Assembly (NCBI RefSeq): GCF_000942395.1
Contig: NZ_LN812100.1
Span: 1 to 43,222, forward strand
Reading direction: 5' to 3'
Length of the DNA stretch: 43,222 nucleotides
Source: Risungbinella massiliensis
Lineage (GTDB): Bacteria; Bacillota; Bacilli; Thermoactinomycetales; Thermoactinomycetaceae
Within the stretch, counting starts at the first letter, position 1, and every line of letters starts with the position of its first letter. Under the pieces are notes generated by a model. It was given only the letters and a program-made list of their open reading frames with translations, was not told the origin of the DNA and did not search any database. Of the stretch, positions 21,357 through 29,931 are shown in pieces. The position numbers were made by a program, and so were the translations under genes.

Positions 21357-21767
21357 ATGTTTTTTGATTTCTTTGGTAGTAGTTCCAACACCGATACTAG
21401 TAATGATAGGGAACAACGAGAGCGAGAAAGAAAGCGGGATAAATTAAAAGATGAGATTCGTGATCTGAAAAATGATATTGAACATTCTAAAGATCGTATT
21501 AGAAAAGAAGAAATGCACCTGGAGACTTACGAAGATGATTTAAAAAGTAATGAAGATGACTTGGCGGATTGGAAGCGCAAAAATACAAAGTGGGGTAGGA
21601 TTTCGATAACAGCGGATCGTACACTCAAGAATGTTTGTGAATCGGAGATCGAGCGGTTAGAAAAGGTTATTAGGAAACAAAAGAATTTGATCGATAGTAT
21701 CAAACGGGATCTTAGAGACGAAGAACGTGAGCTGGAAAAAAAGAAATCAGAATTGAGATACTTATAA
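21357..21767 (+). CDS. Long coiled-coil protein, 136 aa
   Basis: After a hydrophobic start (MFFDFFGSSSN) the protein is a highly charged coiled coil with R/E/K/D heptads (about residues 20-75 and 95-133). A short break with KWGRISITADRTL separates the two helices, so a hairpin is likely. TAGGAGGAAAATA precedes the ATG. It probably scaffolds or tethers; no homologue is recognised. Confidence 0.7.
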   Translation: MFFDFFGSSSNTDTSNDREQRERERKRDKLKDEIRDLKNDIEHSKDRIRKEEMHLETYEDDLKSNEDDLADWKRKNTKWGRISITADRTLKNVCESEIERLEKVIRKQKNLIDSIKRDLRDEERELEKKKSELRYL

Positions 21768-21771
21768 ATTA

Positions 21772-21806
21772 AAGGGAAAGGGTGAGAGTCCCTTTCCTTT
21801 TTTAAA
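21772..21806 (+). terminator. Terminator before the ATPase gene
   Basis: GGAAAGGG-TGAGAGT-CCCTTTCC is followed by TTTTTT, ending the tiny-gene transcript or attenuating read-through into the ATPase. Confidence 0.85.
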
Positions 21807-21824
21807 TAAAAAGGAGGTAATCAC

Positions 21825-24371
21825 ATGTTTGGATCTGGATGGGATAACGAAAAAGGCGGCGAGAGTTTCGAAACAATTGGAAAAATCGCTGGTCCTATCG
21901 TTTTGATTGGTGGAGCTTATGGGCTTGCAAAAGGTGGTTGGCAGTGGCTGGATAAGTGGTCTATTTTCCAAAAGGAAGTAGAGACAGCCACCGTTAATGT
22001 TGGGAATGCGGTCATTGATTTTACCCAAGCAGGGATTGCACTTGGTGCTTGCGCTGCTGTTGGATATGGTACCACCCGATTGGTGAAATTCATTCTAGAG
22101 CCGGAACTAGAGGCGATCCAAGTGTCTCCTTCGCTGTCAGAGGAAATTGACCCTAGTAAGGTCTGGCGGTTTATCGAAAGCCTAGGAATGTATAAAAACA
22201 ACATGTTTACCCTTCGCCGTTGGTTTTCTTGGCGAATTGTGAAAGATAAAGACGGAAAGATCAGCTTTTATCTGATAGTTCCAAGGAAATTAGTATCTAG
22301 CATTCAAGAGGAGATGAAGTTGGCCTATCCTGGTGCAGTGCTCCAGCATATTGAAAATCTAGAGATTCCCTTTTATCAACAAGGTGTTGGGAAGGTTGGA
22401 CATATGATGTTGGGCAATAAAAACCCAGCTTTTGGATTAAACACTGAGTTTAATAACGAAATTGCAAATATTGTCCACCTAATGGAGCCAGAGACGATTC
22501 TAGATATTCGATTTTCTGCCAGCTCATCAGAAGAGATCAGAGAAGAAGGACGCAGCATGATCCTACGTATCAGATCGAAGAAAGACAAATTGTCTGAGGA
22601 TCGCAAGGATGAGGCGCTGATCACAGAAAGATATCGTGGAAGAAGCGCGTTTGATGTATCGATTTCTTTATGGTCTCGACGAAATATCAGCGGAATTGCA
22701 ACCAAGCTTAGTCAACGTACCAAAGGGATGAATTATCTAGAACTTCATGAGTATAGTTGGTTCCCAGAACTACGCAGCCTTTTCACTCATGAGAGCAACA
22801 TGGGCAAATTTCTACCTACCTTTGTTGGTCCATTGCCTTGGAGAAGATTCCAACTAACAGATAAAGAGCTTGCACAATTTACGCTAGTTCCACCAGTTGG
22901 GCATCCAGCAAGAGAGCACATAGAGTTGATCCTTCCCAAACTCAAGCCTGCAGCGCACCTGTTCCAAGAAGGCTTACAAATCGGCTATGTAGATCATCCT
23001 GAGTTTCTGAAAACTACTGATGAGCAAGTGGATTGGGATAAATCTCGACCTCTGCGTTTAGACCTTACAACATTAGACCGTCATGGGGTGATTCCTGGAG
23101 CGACTGGAGCTGGTAAAGGTGGTTTCATTGGGGCAATTGGTGATGGAATGCTGGAGGGATGGGCAAAAGATACGATGCCAACAGGATTTACCTTGTGTGA
23201 TCCTCATATGTCTAGCAACTTATTGATCATCAACAAGCTCTTAGCCTTAGAAGAAAAAGGAATCAAGGTAGACTGGGATCGAGTTCGTTGTTACAGCTTC
23301 AACCCGAAGAACGAGCACCCAACACCACTAAATATCTTAGCAGGAACCGAAAGTGACACGATCGATGCGTTAGTGAAAGAATCCTCTCAAATCATTACGG
23401 AGGCATTCCCTGGTGAGTTAACAAAGAGCCGCGAACTATTAGAAGCAGCACTTCACGCACTTCTCTGGGATTCAGAAAAGCGAACCATTGCAGAGATTCC
23501 ACGATTGTTTCGGGATGATGTTTATATCGAGAAAGCCATTGCTAATATCCAGAATCCAGTAATGAAAGAGTATTTTGTACAAGAAGTACAAGAAGCGAAA
23601 GAACAAGGGAAAAATCAGAACCTATCAGCGTTAATCACTCGTATCTTTCCTTTTATCAGTCAACAGATCATGCAACGTAGCTTTTGCCAGTATGACAATG
23701 TGATTGATGGAGAGCGAATCATTGAAAAAGGCGAAATAGTCTTATTAGATTTCAACGATGCACCACCGGAAATGTACAAATTGACTGCTGGATGGCTCGT
23801 CAATCACTACCTCAAAACAGCAATTCGACGTAAGCCATACAACGGCAAACACCATTATTTGATCTTGGATGAGGCACAGGAATTCCGGATAGAGACAATG
23901 GCTAAGATCGTCCAGCAGACAAGAAAATTCCATCTTGGATTGTGGCTACTCACGCAAGACACCAACGAGCTAGATCCACGAGTGAAGAAAGCGCTAGAAA
24001 CCAACTATGGATTTTTCCTAAGTCTTCGCCAAAACCAAGGCGTGGAGCAATCGATCAAGTTAATGAACAACGAGTTTAAACCAGAAGAGATCAAGATGTT
24101 ACCAGATAATCATGGAGTTTTACGAACTGTAGAAGGATCTGCTAATATCGCTTACCCTCCACCAGCGTTCATTTGGCAAGGAGAACGCACCAAGCAAGGA
24201 AGCAAAGAAGCAGATAAAGCCTATGATGCAGCAGAACAGAAATTTTTCGAGTTGGTAAAACGTGATTGCCGTCACTATTCAGAAGTCGATCAAGACATTG
24301 CAAGAATGATGAACGAACAGCAACGCAAGCTACAAGTAGTTCGTGGTGGCGGATTGGCTCTACCAGATTAA
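21825..24371 (+). CDS. VirD4/HerA-like DNA-pumping ATPase
   Basis: An 848-residue membrane ATPase. Two N-terminal hydrophobic segments (AGPIVLIGGAYGLAKGGW; GIALGACAAVGYGTTRLV) anchor it. A RecA-like motor follows, with Walker A GATGAGKG near residues 424-431 and Walker B YLILDEAQEF near 677-686. WLLTQDTNELD, the sensor typical of TraG/VirD4 and HerA proteins, comes next. It would move DNA through the membrane as a coupling protein. It neighbours a replication-relaxation protein. A phage does not need it for packaging, which the terminase does, so it points to a transfer or segregation function. Confidence 0.88.
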   Translation: MFGSGWDNEKGGESFETIGKIAGPIVLIGGAYGLAKGGWQWLDKWSIFQKEVETATVNVGNAVIDFTQAGIALGACAAVGYGTTRLVKFILEPELEAIQVSPSLSEEIDPSKVWRFIESLGMYKNNMFTLRRWFSWRIVKDKDGKISFYLIVPRKLVSSIQEEMKLAYPGAVLQHIENLEIPFYQQGVGKVGHMMLGNKNPAFGLNTEFNNEIANIVHLMEPETILDIRFSASSSEEIREEGRSMILRIRSKKDKLSEDRKDEALITERYRGRSAFDVSISLWSRRNISGIATKLSQRTKGMNYLELHEYSWFPELRSLFTHESNMGKFLPTFVGPLPWRRFQLTDKELAQFTLVPPVGHPAREHIELILPKLKPAAHLFQEGLQIGYVDHPEFLKTTDEQVDWDKSRPLRLDLTTLDRHGVIPGATGAGKGGFIGAIGDGMLEGWAKDTMPTGFTLCDPHMSSNLLIINKLLALEEKGIKVDWDRVRCYSFNPKNEHPTPLNILAGTESDTIDALVKESSQIITEAFPGELTKSRELLEAALHALLWDSEKRTIAEIPRLFRDDVYIEKAIANIQNPVMKEYFVQEVQEAKEQGKNQNLSALITRIFPFISQQIMQRSFCQYDNVIDGERIIEKGEIVLLDFNDAPPEMYKLTAGWLVNHYLKTAIRRKPYNGKHHYLILDEAQEFRIETMAKIVQQTRKFHLGLWLLTQDTNELDPRVKKALETNYGFFLSLRQNQGVEQSIKLMNNEFKPEEIKMLPDNHGVLRTVEGSANIAYPPPAFIWQGERTKQGSKEADKAYDAAEQKFFELVKRDCRHYSEVDQDIARMMNEQQRKLQVVRGGGLALPD

Positions 24372-24423
24372 CAACAGAGGGGTGGTTGGAAAACTGCCCC
24401 TATCCTATGAGAGGAGACATAGC

Positions 24424-24540
24424 ATGAAAGCATGTGATCTTTGTAATTCAGAAGCGGAATATAACTCAATGGGTAGTAACCTTTGTGAAAGCTGTGCAGA
24501 ATCTGTTGGTTGGATGGATGAATTAGAGGATTATGATTGA
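24424..24540 (+). CDS. Tiny zinc-finger protein, 38 aa
   Basis: MKACDLCNSEAEYNSMGSNL is followed by CESCAES, giving two CxxC pairs that should bind one zinc. An acidic tail follows. GAGAGGAGACATAGC precedes the ATG. It trails the ATPase by about 50 bp and likely shares its transcript. Confidence 0.65.
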   Translation: MKACDLCNSEAEYNSMGSNLCESCAESVGWMDELEDYD

Positions 24541-24853
24541 TGTTTTAACACGGTAAAGCGATGAATTAAAAAGTTGGACAAGGGCAAAAAATCGGCGATT
24601 TGGGGAAGGGGAACCTTTAAGGAGGGGAAGGGGCGCTTTTGGGTAGTAAGGAGTAGATAGAAGGAAGAGAGAAGAGGAGAGATGACAAGTAAGTAATATA
24701 GAATTACTAGGTGGTTCGAAGAATTGAGTAGTTAATGAGATGTTGGCATATAATATGCCAGCTAGTTTTTTAGGAAAAATACGATTAATCTAAAAGTAAT
24801 CGAAATATAACGAAATTAGAATGTATTTATAATGTGGTGAAAGGGTGTCTTTT
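24541..24853. other. G-rich intergenic region, candidate origin or regulatory site
   Basis: No gene is seen in this roughly 310-bp gap. A strongly purine-rich stretch contains GGGGAAGGGG twice (24602-24611 and 24624-24633) separated by a CCTTTAAGG hairpin, so a G-quadruplex is possible. A perfect TGGCATATAATATGCCA palindrome lies at 24744-24760 and shares TTGGCATATA with the lytic operator at 10350. Either a transfer origin for the next gene or a regulatory region. Confidence 0.5.
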
Positions 24854-25651
24854 ATGATCAAAAAATGGCTCGAAGAAGACCAATATACGAGTAAAACAGA
24901 CCAGCTTATGTGTGTCATTTACTCGCTTGGGATCACAGATCGGCGGCAGCTACAAACCGTGACTGGATGGACTGAGATGCAGATCCATGGAGGCTTGCAA
25001 CGAATCCGTAATCTAGCAAGAGGAAATGAAACTAAAGATGAATGGTTGCTAACATGGCAGCCAACGTATCACAGCCCCTATGTATATAGTTTGGGCGAAA
25101 AAGGAATCCAACATGTCAGAGCATTGAAGGAAGCGGCAGTAAAATTCGATGGTCAACAGCCTAGACGTGGTCAAGTGTCACACTTTATGGGGACCAATCA
25201 CATCCTCTGTCGTGCGATAGAAAAAGGTTATGATGTAAAAGATTGGATGTCAGCAGGCGAAACCCTTTCTTATTTGTACTATCAATTGTTGCCTGAGAAG
25301 TCACCAGTGATGCCAGACTGTACGATATGTATTGAGGGTTCACAGCATTACTTTGGGGAATTTGATACCGGAAAGACATCTGGAGGGAAATTAGAGGATA
25401 AATTTCACAAATATTTGAATCTATCTAACATAATCGGTGAGTATTTCCCAGTTGTATGGGTAACAGTGAAGGAATCAAGAAAACAATTACTGATGAAAAA
25501 GGCACAAGATGCAATTTTGTCTTATGAGAGAAAGAAGAAAAAGCCTTTACCTGCTAAGCTCCCAGAGATGTTCTTCTTTGTGGAAGGGGAAGAAACAGAG
25601 TTTTTAGCAGGTAAAGAGCAATCTAGATCTATATGGAGCCAAGCGATTTAA
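24854..25651 (+). CDS. Replication-relaxation family protein
   Basis: A 265-residue protein of the Replic_Relax type. An N-terminal winged-helix region (LMCVIYSLGITDRRQLQTVTG, then MQIHGGLQRIRNL) is followed by a YSLGEKGIQHV element and a nuclease-like core (GTNHILCRAIEKG, MPDCTICIEG, GEFDTGKTSGGKL). Such genes occur on Bacillales plasmids near FtsK/TraG-type ATPases and are thought to act in replication or mobilisation. A GTG at 24845 is possible, but the ATG at 24854 has AAAGGG at proper spacing. Confidence 0.75.
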   Translation: MIKKWLEEDQYTSKTDQLMCVIYSLGITDRRQLQTVTGWTEMQIHGGLQRIRNLARGNETKDEWLLTWQPTYHSPYVYSLGEKGIQHVRALKEAAVKFDGQQPRRGQVSHFMGTNHILCRAIEKGYDVKDWMSAGETLSYLYYQLLPEKSPVMPDCTICIEGSQHYFGEFDTGKTSGGKLEDKFHKYLNLSNIIGEYFPVVWVTVKESRKQLLMKKAQDAILSYERKKKKPLPAKLPEMFFFVEGEETEFLAGKEQSRSIWSQAI

Positions 25652-25669
25652 GCGCTTAGGCTTTTTTTG
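25633..25669. terminator. Terminator between convergent genes
   Basis: AGCCAAGCG-ATTTAAG-CGCTTAGGCT is followed by TTTTTTT on the plus strand, with one bulge. It lies between the replication-relaxation gene and the amidase gene, and overlaps both ends. Confidence 0.78.
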
Positions 25670-26387
25670 TTGTGATGATCGCATCAAATCCAGCTTGTTT
25701 TAGTCTCTCCGCTAACTCCTCGGCGTTCTTCTTATCCTTAAAAGCCCCAGCTTGAACTACAAACAATTCCCCTTCTACTGGTGGAGTGACTGGAGGCGGA
25801 GGGGTTACAGATTTAGGCTCTACATATTTCACCTTGAAGTAATCACAGATACCTTTCGCTGTTTCCTCAGCAGATTCAAAGATGAACTTTGGATCTATCA
25901 TCAGGCGAGCTTCGTCCAAACCAGGATCATCCATAAACCCATACTCGACCAAAGCGGCAGGCATTTTAGTCTCACGCAGCACTTGGAAGTTGGCGGATTT
26001 TACGCCACGGTCTTTTTGAGGTGTCCCTTGCTTAACGTGCCAGTGGATCGCCTCCGCCAGCCTTTTACCAGAGGAGCTACCAGGATAGTGGTATGTCTCC
26101 ACACCCTCTCCTCCACCAGCATTGTAATGAATAGAGATATAGGCGGCAGCATTTGCACGGTTGGCTGTTGCTGTCCTTGTAGAAAGTGGTGTATCTGCAT
26201 TACCAGGAGCGACAAATAGGGTACGGAATCCACAACGTTGGAGAGCTATCGCTAGGAGATCTGCCACTTTGCGGTTGAATTCGTTCTCACGGATTACACG
26301 GCCGCCAAGTGCAGAGATTGCAGGAGTCCTCTTTCCGGAAGTTTCTTGCCCATGCCCATCATCAATCGCAATTAAAATCGCCATCAC
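25656..26387 (-). CDS. N-acetylmuramoyl-L-alanine amidase (endolysin)
   Basis: A 243-residue Amidase_3 enzyme that cleaves the MurNAc-L-alanine bond. Zinc ligands are H12 (DDGHG), a Glu around 34 and H87 (ISIHYNAGG); the catalytic Glu is E148 (LVEYGFMDD). A P/T linker follows and a C-terminal SPOR domain (residues about 193-243: FVVQAGAFKDKKNAEELAERL) binds the wall. There is no signal peptide, so exit needs the holin. Last gene of the late operon. Confidence 0.95.
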   Translation of the reverse strand: MMAILIAIDDGHGQETSGKRTPAISALGGRVIRENEFNRKVADLLAIALQRCGFRTLFVAPGNADTPLSTRTATANRANAAAYISIHYNAGGGEGVETYHYPGSSSGKRLAEAIHWHVKQGTPQKDRGVKSANFQVLRETKMPAALVEYGFMDDPGLDEARLMIDPKFIFESAEETAKGICDYFKVKYVEPKSVTPPPPVTPPVEGELFVVQAGAFKDKKNAEELAERLKQAGFDAIITTKKA

Positions 26388-26605
26388 ACATCCTCCTCTT
26401 TGGCTTTATCGTCCATAAATCCTTTAGATTCAGTGGTTGGATTGCTCAAAATACCTAACGCCACCAGTAAAGCAATGACTGCTTTTACTGCTTCTTCGCC
26501 AGCTTCGAGTTGTTCAGGCAATACCTTTACACCAAAAAACTCCAATACCAATGGTACAAGAGCCACCAAGCTGACCCACATTCCAGCGTTCTTCCATCTA
26601 TTCAT
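26384..26605 (-). CDS. Phi-LC3-type holin
   Basis: A 73-residue class II holin-like protein with two membrane helices (GMWVSLVALVPLVLEFFGV; AVKAVIALLVALGILSNPTTES), where the GILSNPTT turn is the family hallmark. The charged tail KAKEEDV is typical. It overlaps the amidase start by four bases and makes the membrane lesions that release it. Confidence 0.88.
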   Translation of the reverse strand: MNRWKNAGMWVSLVALVPLVLEFFGVKVLPEQLEAGEEAVKAVIALLVALGILSNPTTESKGFMDDKAKEEDV

Positions 26606-26617
26606 TAAATACCCCTC

Positions 26618-26893
26618 CTACTTTTTCAGTAACTCTTGTAGCAGCCAAACCGTGAGAGCCACGATCGATGTAAATGACCATCCAACAAGAGCCATCACAC
26701 GGTTGGATACTTTAGTGTCTAAGGTCTTTACTTCTGCTCTCACATCTTGGATCTCGGAGTCTTTTTTTTTCATATCTTCCTTGTTTCGGTCTAGCTCCGA
26801 CTTGATAAGGGCCAGATTTGTTTGCATCGAGTCAAGGCGCTCATCAAATTTGTCTAAGCGATCAAATAACTTTTGCAGTATATCTTCGCTCAT
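26618..26893 (-). CDS. XhlA-like lysis accessory protein
   Basis: A 91-residue protein: long coiled coil (LQKLFDRLDKFDERLDSMQT...KKKDSEIQDVRAEVKTLDTK), then one C-terminal membrane helix (VMALVGWSFTSIVALTVWLL). This is the XhlA layout; in PBSX it cooperates with the holin in lysis. Direct neighbours are the holin and amidase genes. Confidence 0.85.
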   Translation of the reverse strand: MSEDILQKLFDRLDKFDERLDSMQTNLALIKSELDRNKEDMKKKDSEIQDVRAEVKTLDTKVSNRVMALVGWSFTSIVALTVWLLQELLKK

Positions 26894-26940
26894 CGTCTAG
26901 TCCCCTCTCTCACCCCCTTTAGAGGCAATAAAAAAAGCCC

Positions 26941-27093
26941 CTATACAGTGGCTGTTTCTTGTGGAGTAGATGTAATCTCTTCATATTCTGATTGAGTGAT
27001 ATATCCCTTGCTTACAGCTGTTTGTAGCTGAGATTCTGTCACAGTGCCATTTTTCCAACACATTAGGAAGTATCCGTATAATCTAGATGCCAT
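26941..27093 (-). CDS. XkdX-like protein, 50 aa
   Basis: A short ORF (MASRLYGYFLMCWKNGTVTE, then AVSKGYITQSEYEEI) matching the small XkdX family found between tail-fibre and lysis genes of PBSX-like phages. AAGGAGGTGAACAAAGCGCA is an excellent binding site. Function in the virion is unknown. Confidence 0.82.
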   Translation of the reverse strand: MASRLYGYFLMCWKNGTVTESQLQTAVSKGYITQSEYEEITSTPQETATV

Positions 27094-27111
27094 TGCGCTT
27101 TGTTCACCTCC

Positions 27112-27405
27112 TTAGATGCCTAACAAAAAGTTAATGGTATCTTGCATTTGTCGGTTTTCTTCTTTGAGTCTTTCGATTTCGGCTTTGGTGTTAATCTTGC
27201 GAAACTCTTCTTTTTTATCGTTTGTCGGATCGAATAAATCTCCTAACGTAACAGTAAGAGTGTCATCTACAATAGCTACTTTCTCAACTGGATAAAATAT
27301 AGTTCCTTTTTCCCATGTGATTTGATTACCATCTAGCTCAGGTTTTAATACATTTTCTGTTATATCAACCACTACTTGTTGATCGTCTGTGATAAGGATC
27401 TTCAA
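27112..27405 (-). CDS. Tail-associated small protein, 97 aa
   Basis: A beta-rich N-terminal part (MKILITDDQQVVVDITENVL, VAIVDDTLTVTLGDLF) is followed by a C-terminal coiled coil (TKAEIERLKEENRQMQDTINFL). Such proteins commonly lie between tail-spike and XkdX genes and may trimerise on the tail. No firm family. Confidence 0.68.
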   Translation of the reverse strand: MKILITDDQQVVVDITENVLKPELDGNQITWEKGTIFYPVEKVAIVDDTLTVTLGDLFDPTNDKKEEFRKINTKAEIERLKEENRQMQDTINFLLGI

Positions 27406-27417
27406 CGCGTTCCCTCC

Positions 27418-29931
27418 TTAGTTATACGTTATTTCTAAGGTGCCAGGTGAATCAAAATAGCCATAATATCCACTAGAGGAACTGTTTATATAGAGTCCAA
27501 GTCCTTTTGCAGTGCCGTTTTTAAAAGCTGCTATGAATTCTGGAGTGGATAAATCGATCCATTTTCCTTGTCCCCATGAGAATGGTGATGTTACCACATC
27601 GTTGGACAATGTAGGTGCTCCACTAGGTAACCCATTTGAATCTAAATAACTGTGCCATCGGAAGTAAAAAGTTACTGCTCCGCTATTTCCGCCTTGGCTC
27701 ATACGAGTACAATAAAACCGGATACGCTTGATATTCTTGTTTGTTACAGTTGAACTTGGATTATTTCCAAAGAGCCACAATCCCCGATGTAATCCAAAAT
27801 CACCCCATTGCCCTTGATACACCATTTTTTCTGATCGCCAACCAGTTACACCGCCAGATCGATAACTCCGACCTTGCAATACTGGAAAGGTGGCAATTGT
27901 ATCTGGTGCAGGTGGTGCAGTTCCACCAGTTCCAGCAGTTGGTTGGTTAAAGGTCCCCCGAATCTCTCCACCAGTGTCCCCTTTAATAATGGTGTTGGGA
28001 TGTGTTCCATGACCTGCAATTGTTCCACCCATCCACGCAAAATAACTAAAAGGAGCACTATGACCGGTGTTATTTTCTACTACTCCAGTGCCTCCATATT
28101 GAGCGATTAGCAAGTGTGTTATACATTCCTGCATGTGAGTATTCTTCACTAAACCATAAGTAAAGTCACTAAATGAAATTGCTGCATCTGCTTGATTTCT
28201 CCCGAAAATCTTCATCTGTTCAACCGTAATAGAAGGACAGCGACTCCCTTTGATCACTGCAAAATTGTCACTACTAGCAAAGTTTAGTACTCCACCGAAA
28301 ATCTTTATAGTGTTAGAACAGGCTTCTATATTGAATTGACCGTTAAGTGTATAACCTTGAAACAGAAATTCAACAGATCCAGATCCATCGATTCCTGTTA
28401 AATTTACTATTTCAGTACCATCACTTAAAAAGTGGATACGAATGGTTCCATTGTTGTATTGGATATCTTGAAGACATTTATAAATAGATCTCCACGGAGT
28501 TGTCGAGTCATTTACAGGTGCTTCATCATTACCATTAACAAAGTCTACATAGAGATCTTTGTCAGTTCCGTTGTATCCAATAATTGATGGAGAAATGATT
28601 GTTCCTGCTCGGATAACATCGAAGCTGATCTGCTTGTTTTCCCCATTCATTTCTCCAATAGTTTCTTGATTCTCATCCACGAGAAACGTTTTTTGTTTCA
28701 TCACAACAGAACTACTAGAATAGTCAACACCAGCCCAATCCTTAATGATGTTCCAACGATTTTCGCTTTGATGTAGCGTGTTTTGGAATCGTTGGATTGT
28801 CTGGATTGGAACAATGCTAATGGGATTGAAATCGCCCAAAACAACGCTGTCTGATGTTGGATCTGTTTTGCTGCGCTTTACTTCCATGATCCTAGCAGAT
28901 AGTACAAGAGATGGTTTGAACGTATCATCACGTACGACAATTGTATCTCCCAAGCGGACACGATGAGCAGAATAGCCAGTAAGTTTTTCTAGTAACAACA
29001 CATCTACTTTATATGTTAGTTTTGGTTTACTCTGTTTCTTTAGCTGCTCTAGTGTGTTGTTAAATAGTTCTGCTTCGTTTGTGGATGTATCATCTTTATA
29101 CACTCCAAATATATGCCGTCCCGTACGACTCCAGCGTTGAAGAGCTTCTATTGATCCAACCCAATCATCTGTTTTTTCGTATGTCTCTTCATCAATGTTT
29201 GGAAAATAGTCTTCAAATGTAAGAGAAAAACCGTTTGGATCGGTTTTCCCAACTCCGATGAGTGCCGTTACTAATTCACTACTGTCCTCTGTCCGTTCTA
29301 CTCCAATGAGATCCAACCCGTAAGAAAATATTTTCTCCGTCTCTTCTCCTCGCTGTTGTAACACGTTGATCGTCTTTCGGATAATACGAGAATCAATAAA
29401 CTCTACTTCAAACTCAATCTCTGCTCCATATGCTGCGAGGATCTCATGAACGGCTGCCAAAGCTGTCATATAATCCTTAAATTCGAAATCTCGTGTTCCA
29501 GCGTATTCCACGATTCCCAAGGACCAATCAGTTCCTTGTAATACTTCTGACATCGCTTGCTCAATGGTAGAACTAGGTAATGTCCTAGGACGTACGATTG
29601 AACCGAGTAACTCGGAAACGGCTGCATTTTCACAGAAAACATTTTTTACATACTCTCCACCACGGTTGGTTTCTACAACTTCTTTGATTCGAAAAAGTTG
29701 AAAGCGGTAGTCCATGTTTGGATACACAATAAAAGCCTCCGACACAATATAGGAGGCTGTTGGATGTCCGGCTGGTATAGTAAATTCGAATGTCAGAACG
29801 CCTTTTTCTAGTTGTTCCGTGTGGATGTCGTCCCAAAAGGGGCAAACATTTGGAAGGCTGTTATCTAATAGACCAACACAATTCATTCCTTCGTCTAAGA
29901 TAAAGAGCCTTTGATCTACCATCACAACCAC
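27418..29931 (-). CDS. Tail-associated protein with receptor-binding beta-helix
   Basis: An 837-residue tail tip protein. The N-terminal part (residues about 1-370) is of the phage minor structural protein/prophage endopeptidase-tail type (SEAFIVYPNMDYRFQLFRIKE; LGDTIVVRDD). From about residue 430 a right-handed beta-helix begins (DLYVDFVNGNDEAPVNDST; LNGQFNIEACSNTIKIFGG), as in polysaccharide-binding spikes. A C-terminal jelly-roll-like domain follows (IRFYCTRMSQGGNSGAVTFY). It is the likely adhesin that selects the host wall polymer. Overlaps dit by ten bases. Confidence 0.85.
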   Translation of the reverse strand: MVVMVDQRLFILDEGMNCVGLLDNSLPNVCPFWDDIHTEQLEKGVLTFEFTIPAGHPTASYIVSEAFIVYPNMDYRFQLFRIKEVVETNRGGEYVKNVFCENAAVSELLGSIVRPRTLPSSTIEQAMSEVLQGTDWSLGIVEYAGTRDFEFKDYMTALAAVHEILAAYGAEIEFEVEFIDSRIIRKTINVLQQRGEETEKIFSYGLDLIGVERTEDSSELVTALIGVGKTDPNGFSLTFEDYFPNIDEETYEKTDDWVGSIEALQRWSRTGRHIFGVYKDDTSTNEAELFNNTLEQLKKQSKPKLTYKVDVLLLEKLTGYSAHRVRLGDTIVVRDDTFKPSLVLSARIMEVKRSKTDPTSDSVVLGDFNPISIVPIQTIQRFQNTLHQSENRWNIIKDWAGVDYSSSSVVMKQKTFLVDENQETIGEMNGENKQISFDVIRAGTIISPSIIGYNGTDKDLYVDFVNGNDEAPVNDSTTPWRSIYKCLQDIQYNNGTIRIHFLSDGTEIVNLTGIDGSGSVEFLFQGYTLNGQFNIEACSNTIKIFGGVLNFASSDNFAVIKGSRCPSITVEQMKIFGRNQADAAISFSDFTYGLVKNTHMQECITHLLIAQYGGTGVVENNTGHSAPFSYFAWMGGTIAGHGTHPNTIIKGDTGGEIRGTFNQPTAGTGGTAPPAPDTIATFPVLQGRSYRSGGVTGWRSEKMVYQGQWGDFGLHRGLWLFGNNPSSTVTNKNIKRIRFYCTRMSQGGNSGAVTFYFRWHSYLDSNGLPSGAPTLSNDVVTSPFSWGQGKWIDLSTPEFIAAFKNGTAKGLGLYINSSSSGYYGYFDSPGTLEITYN

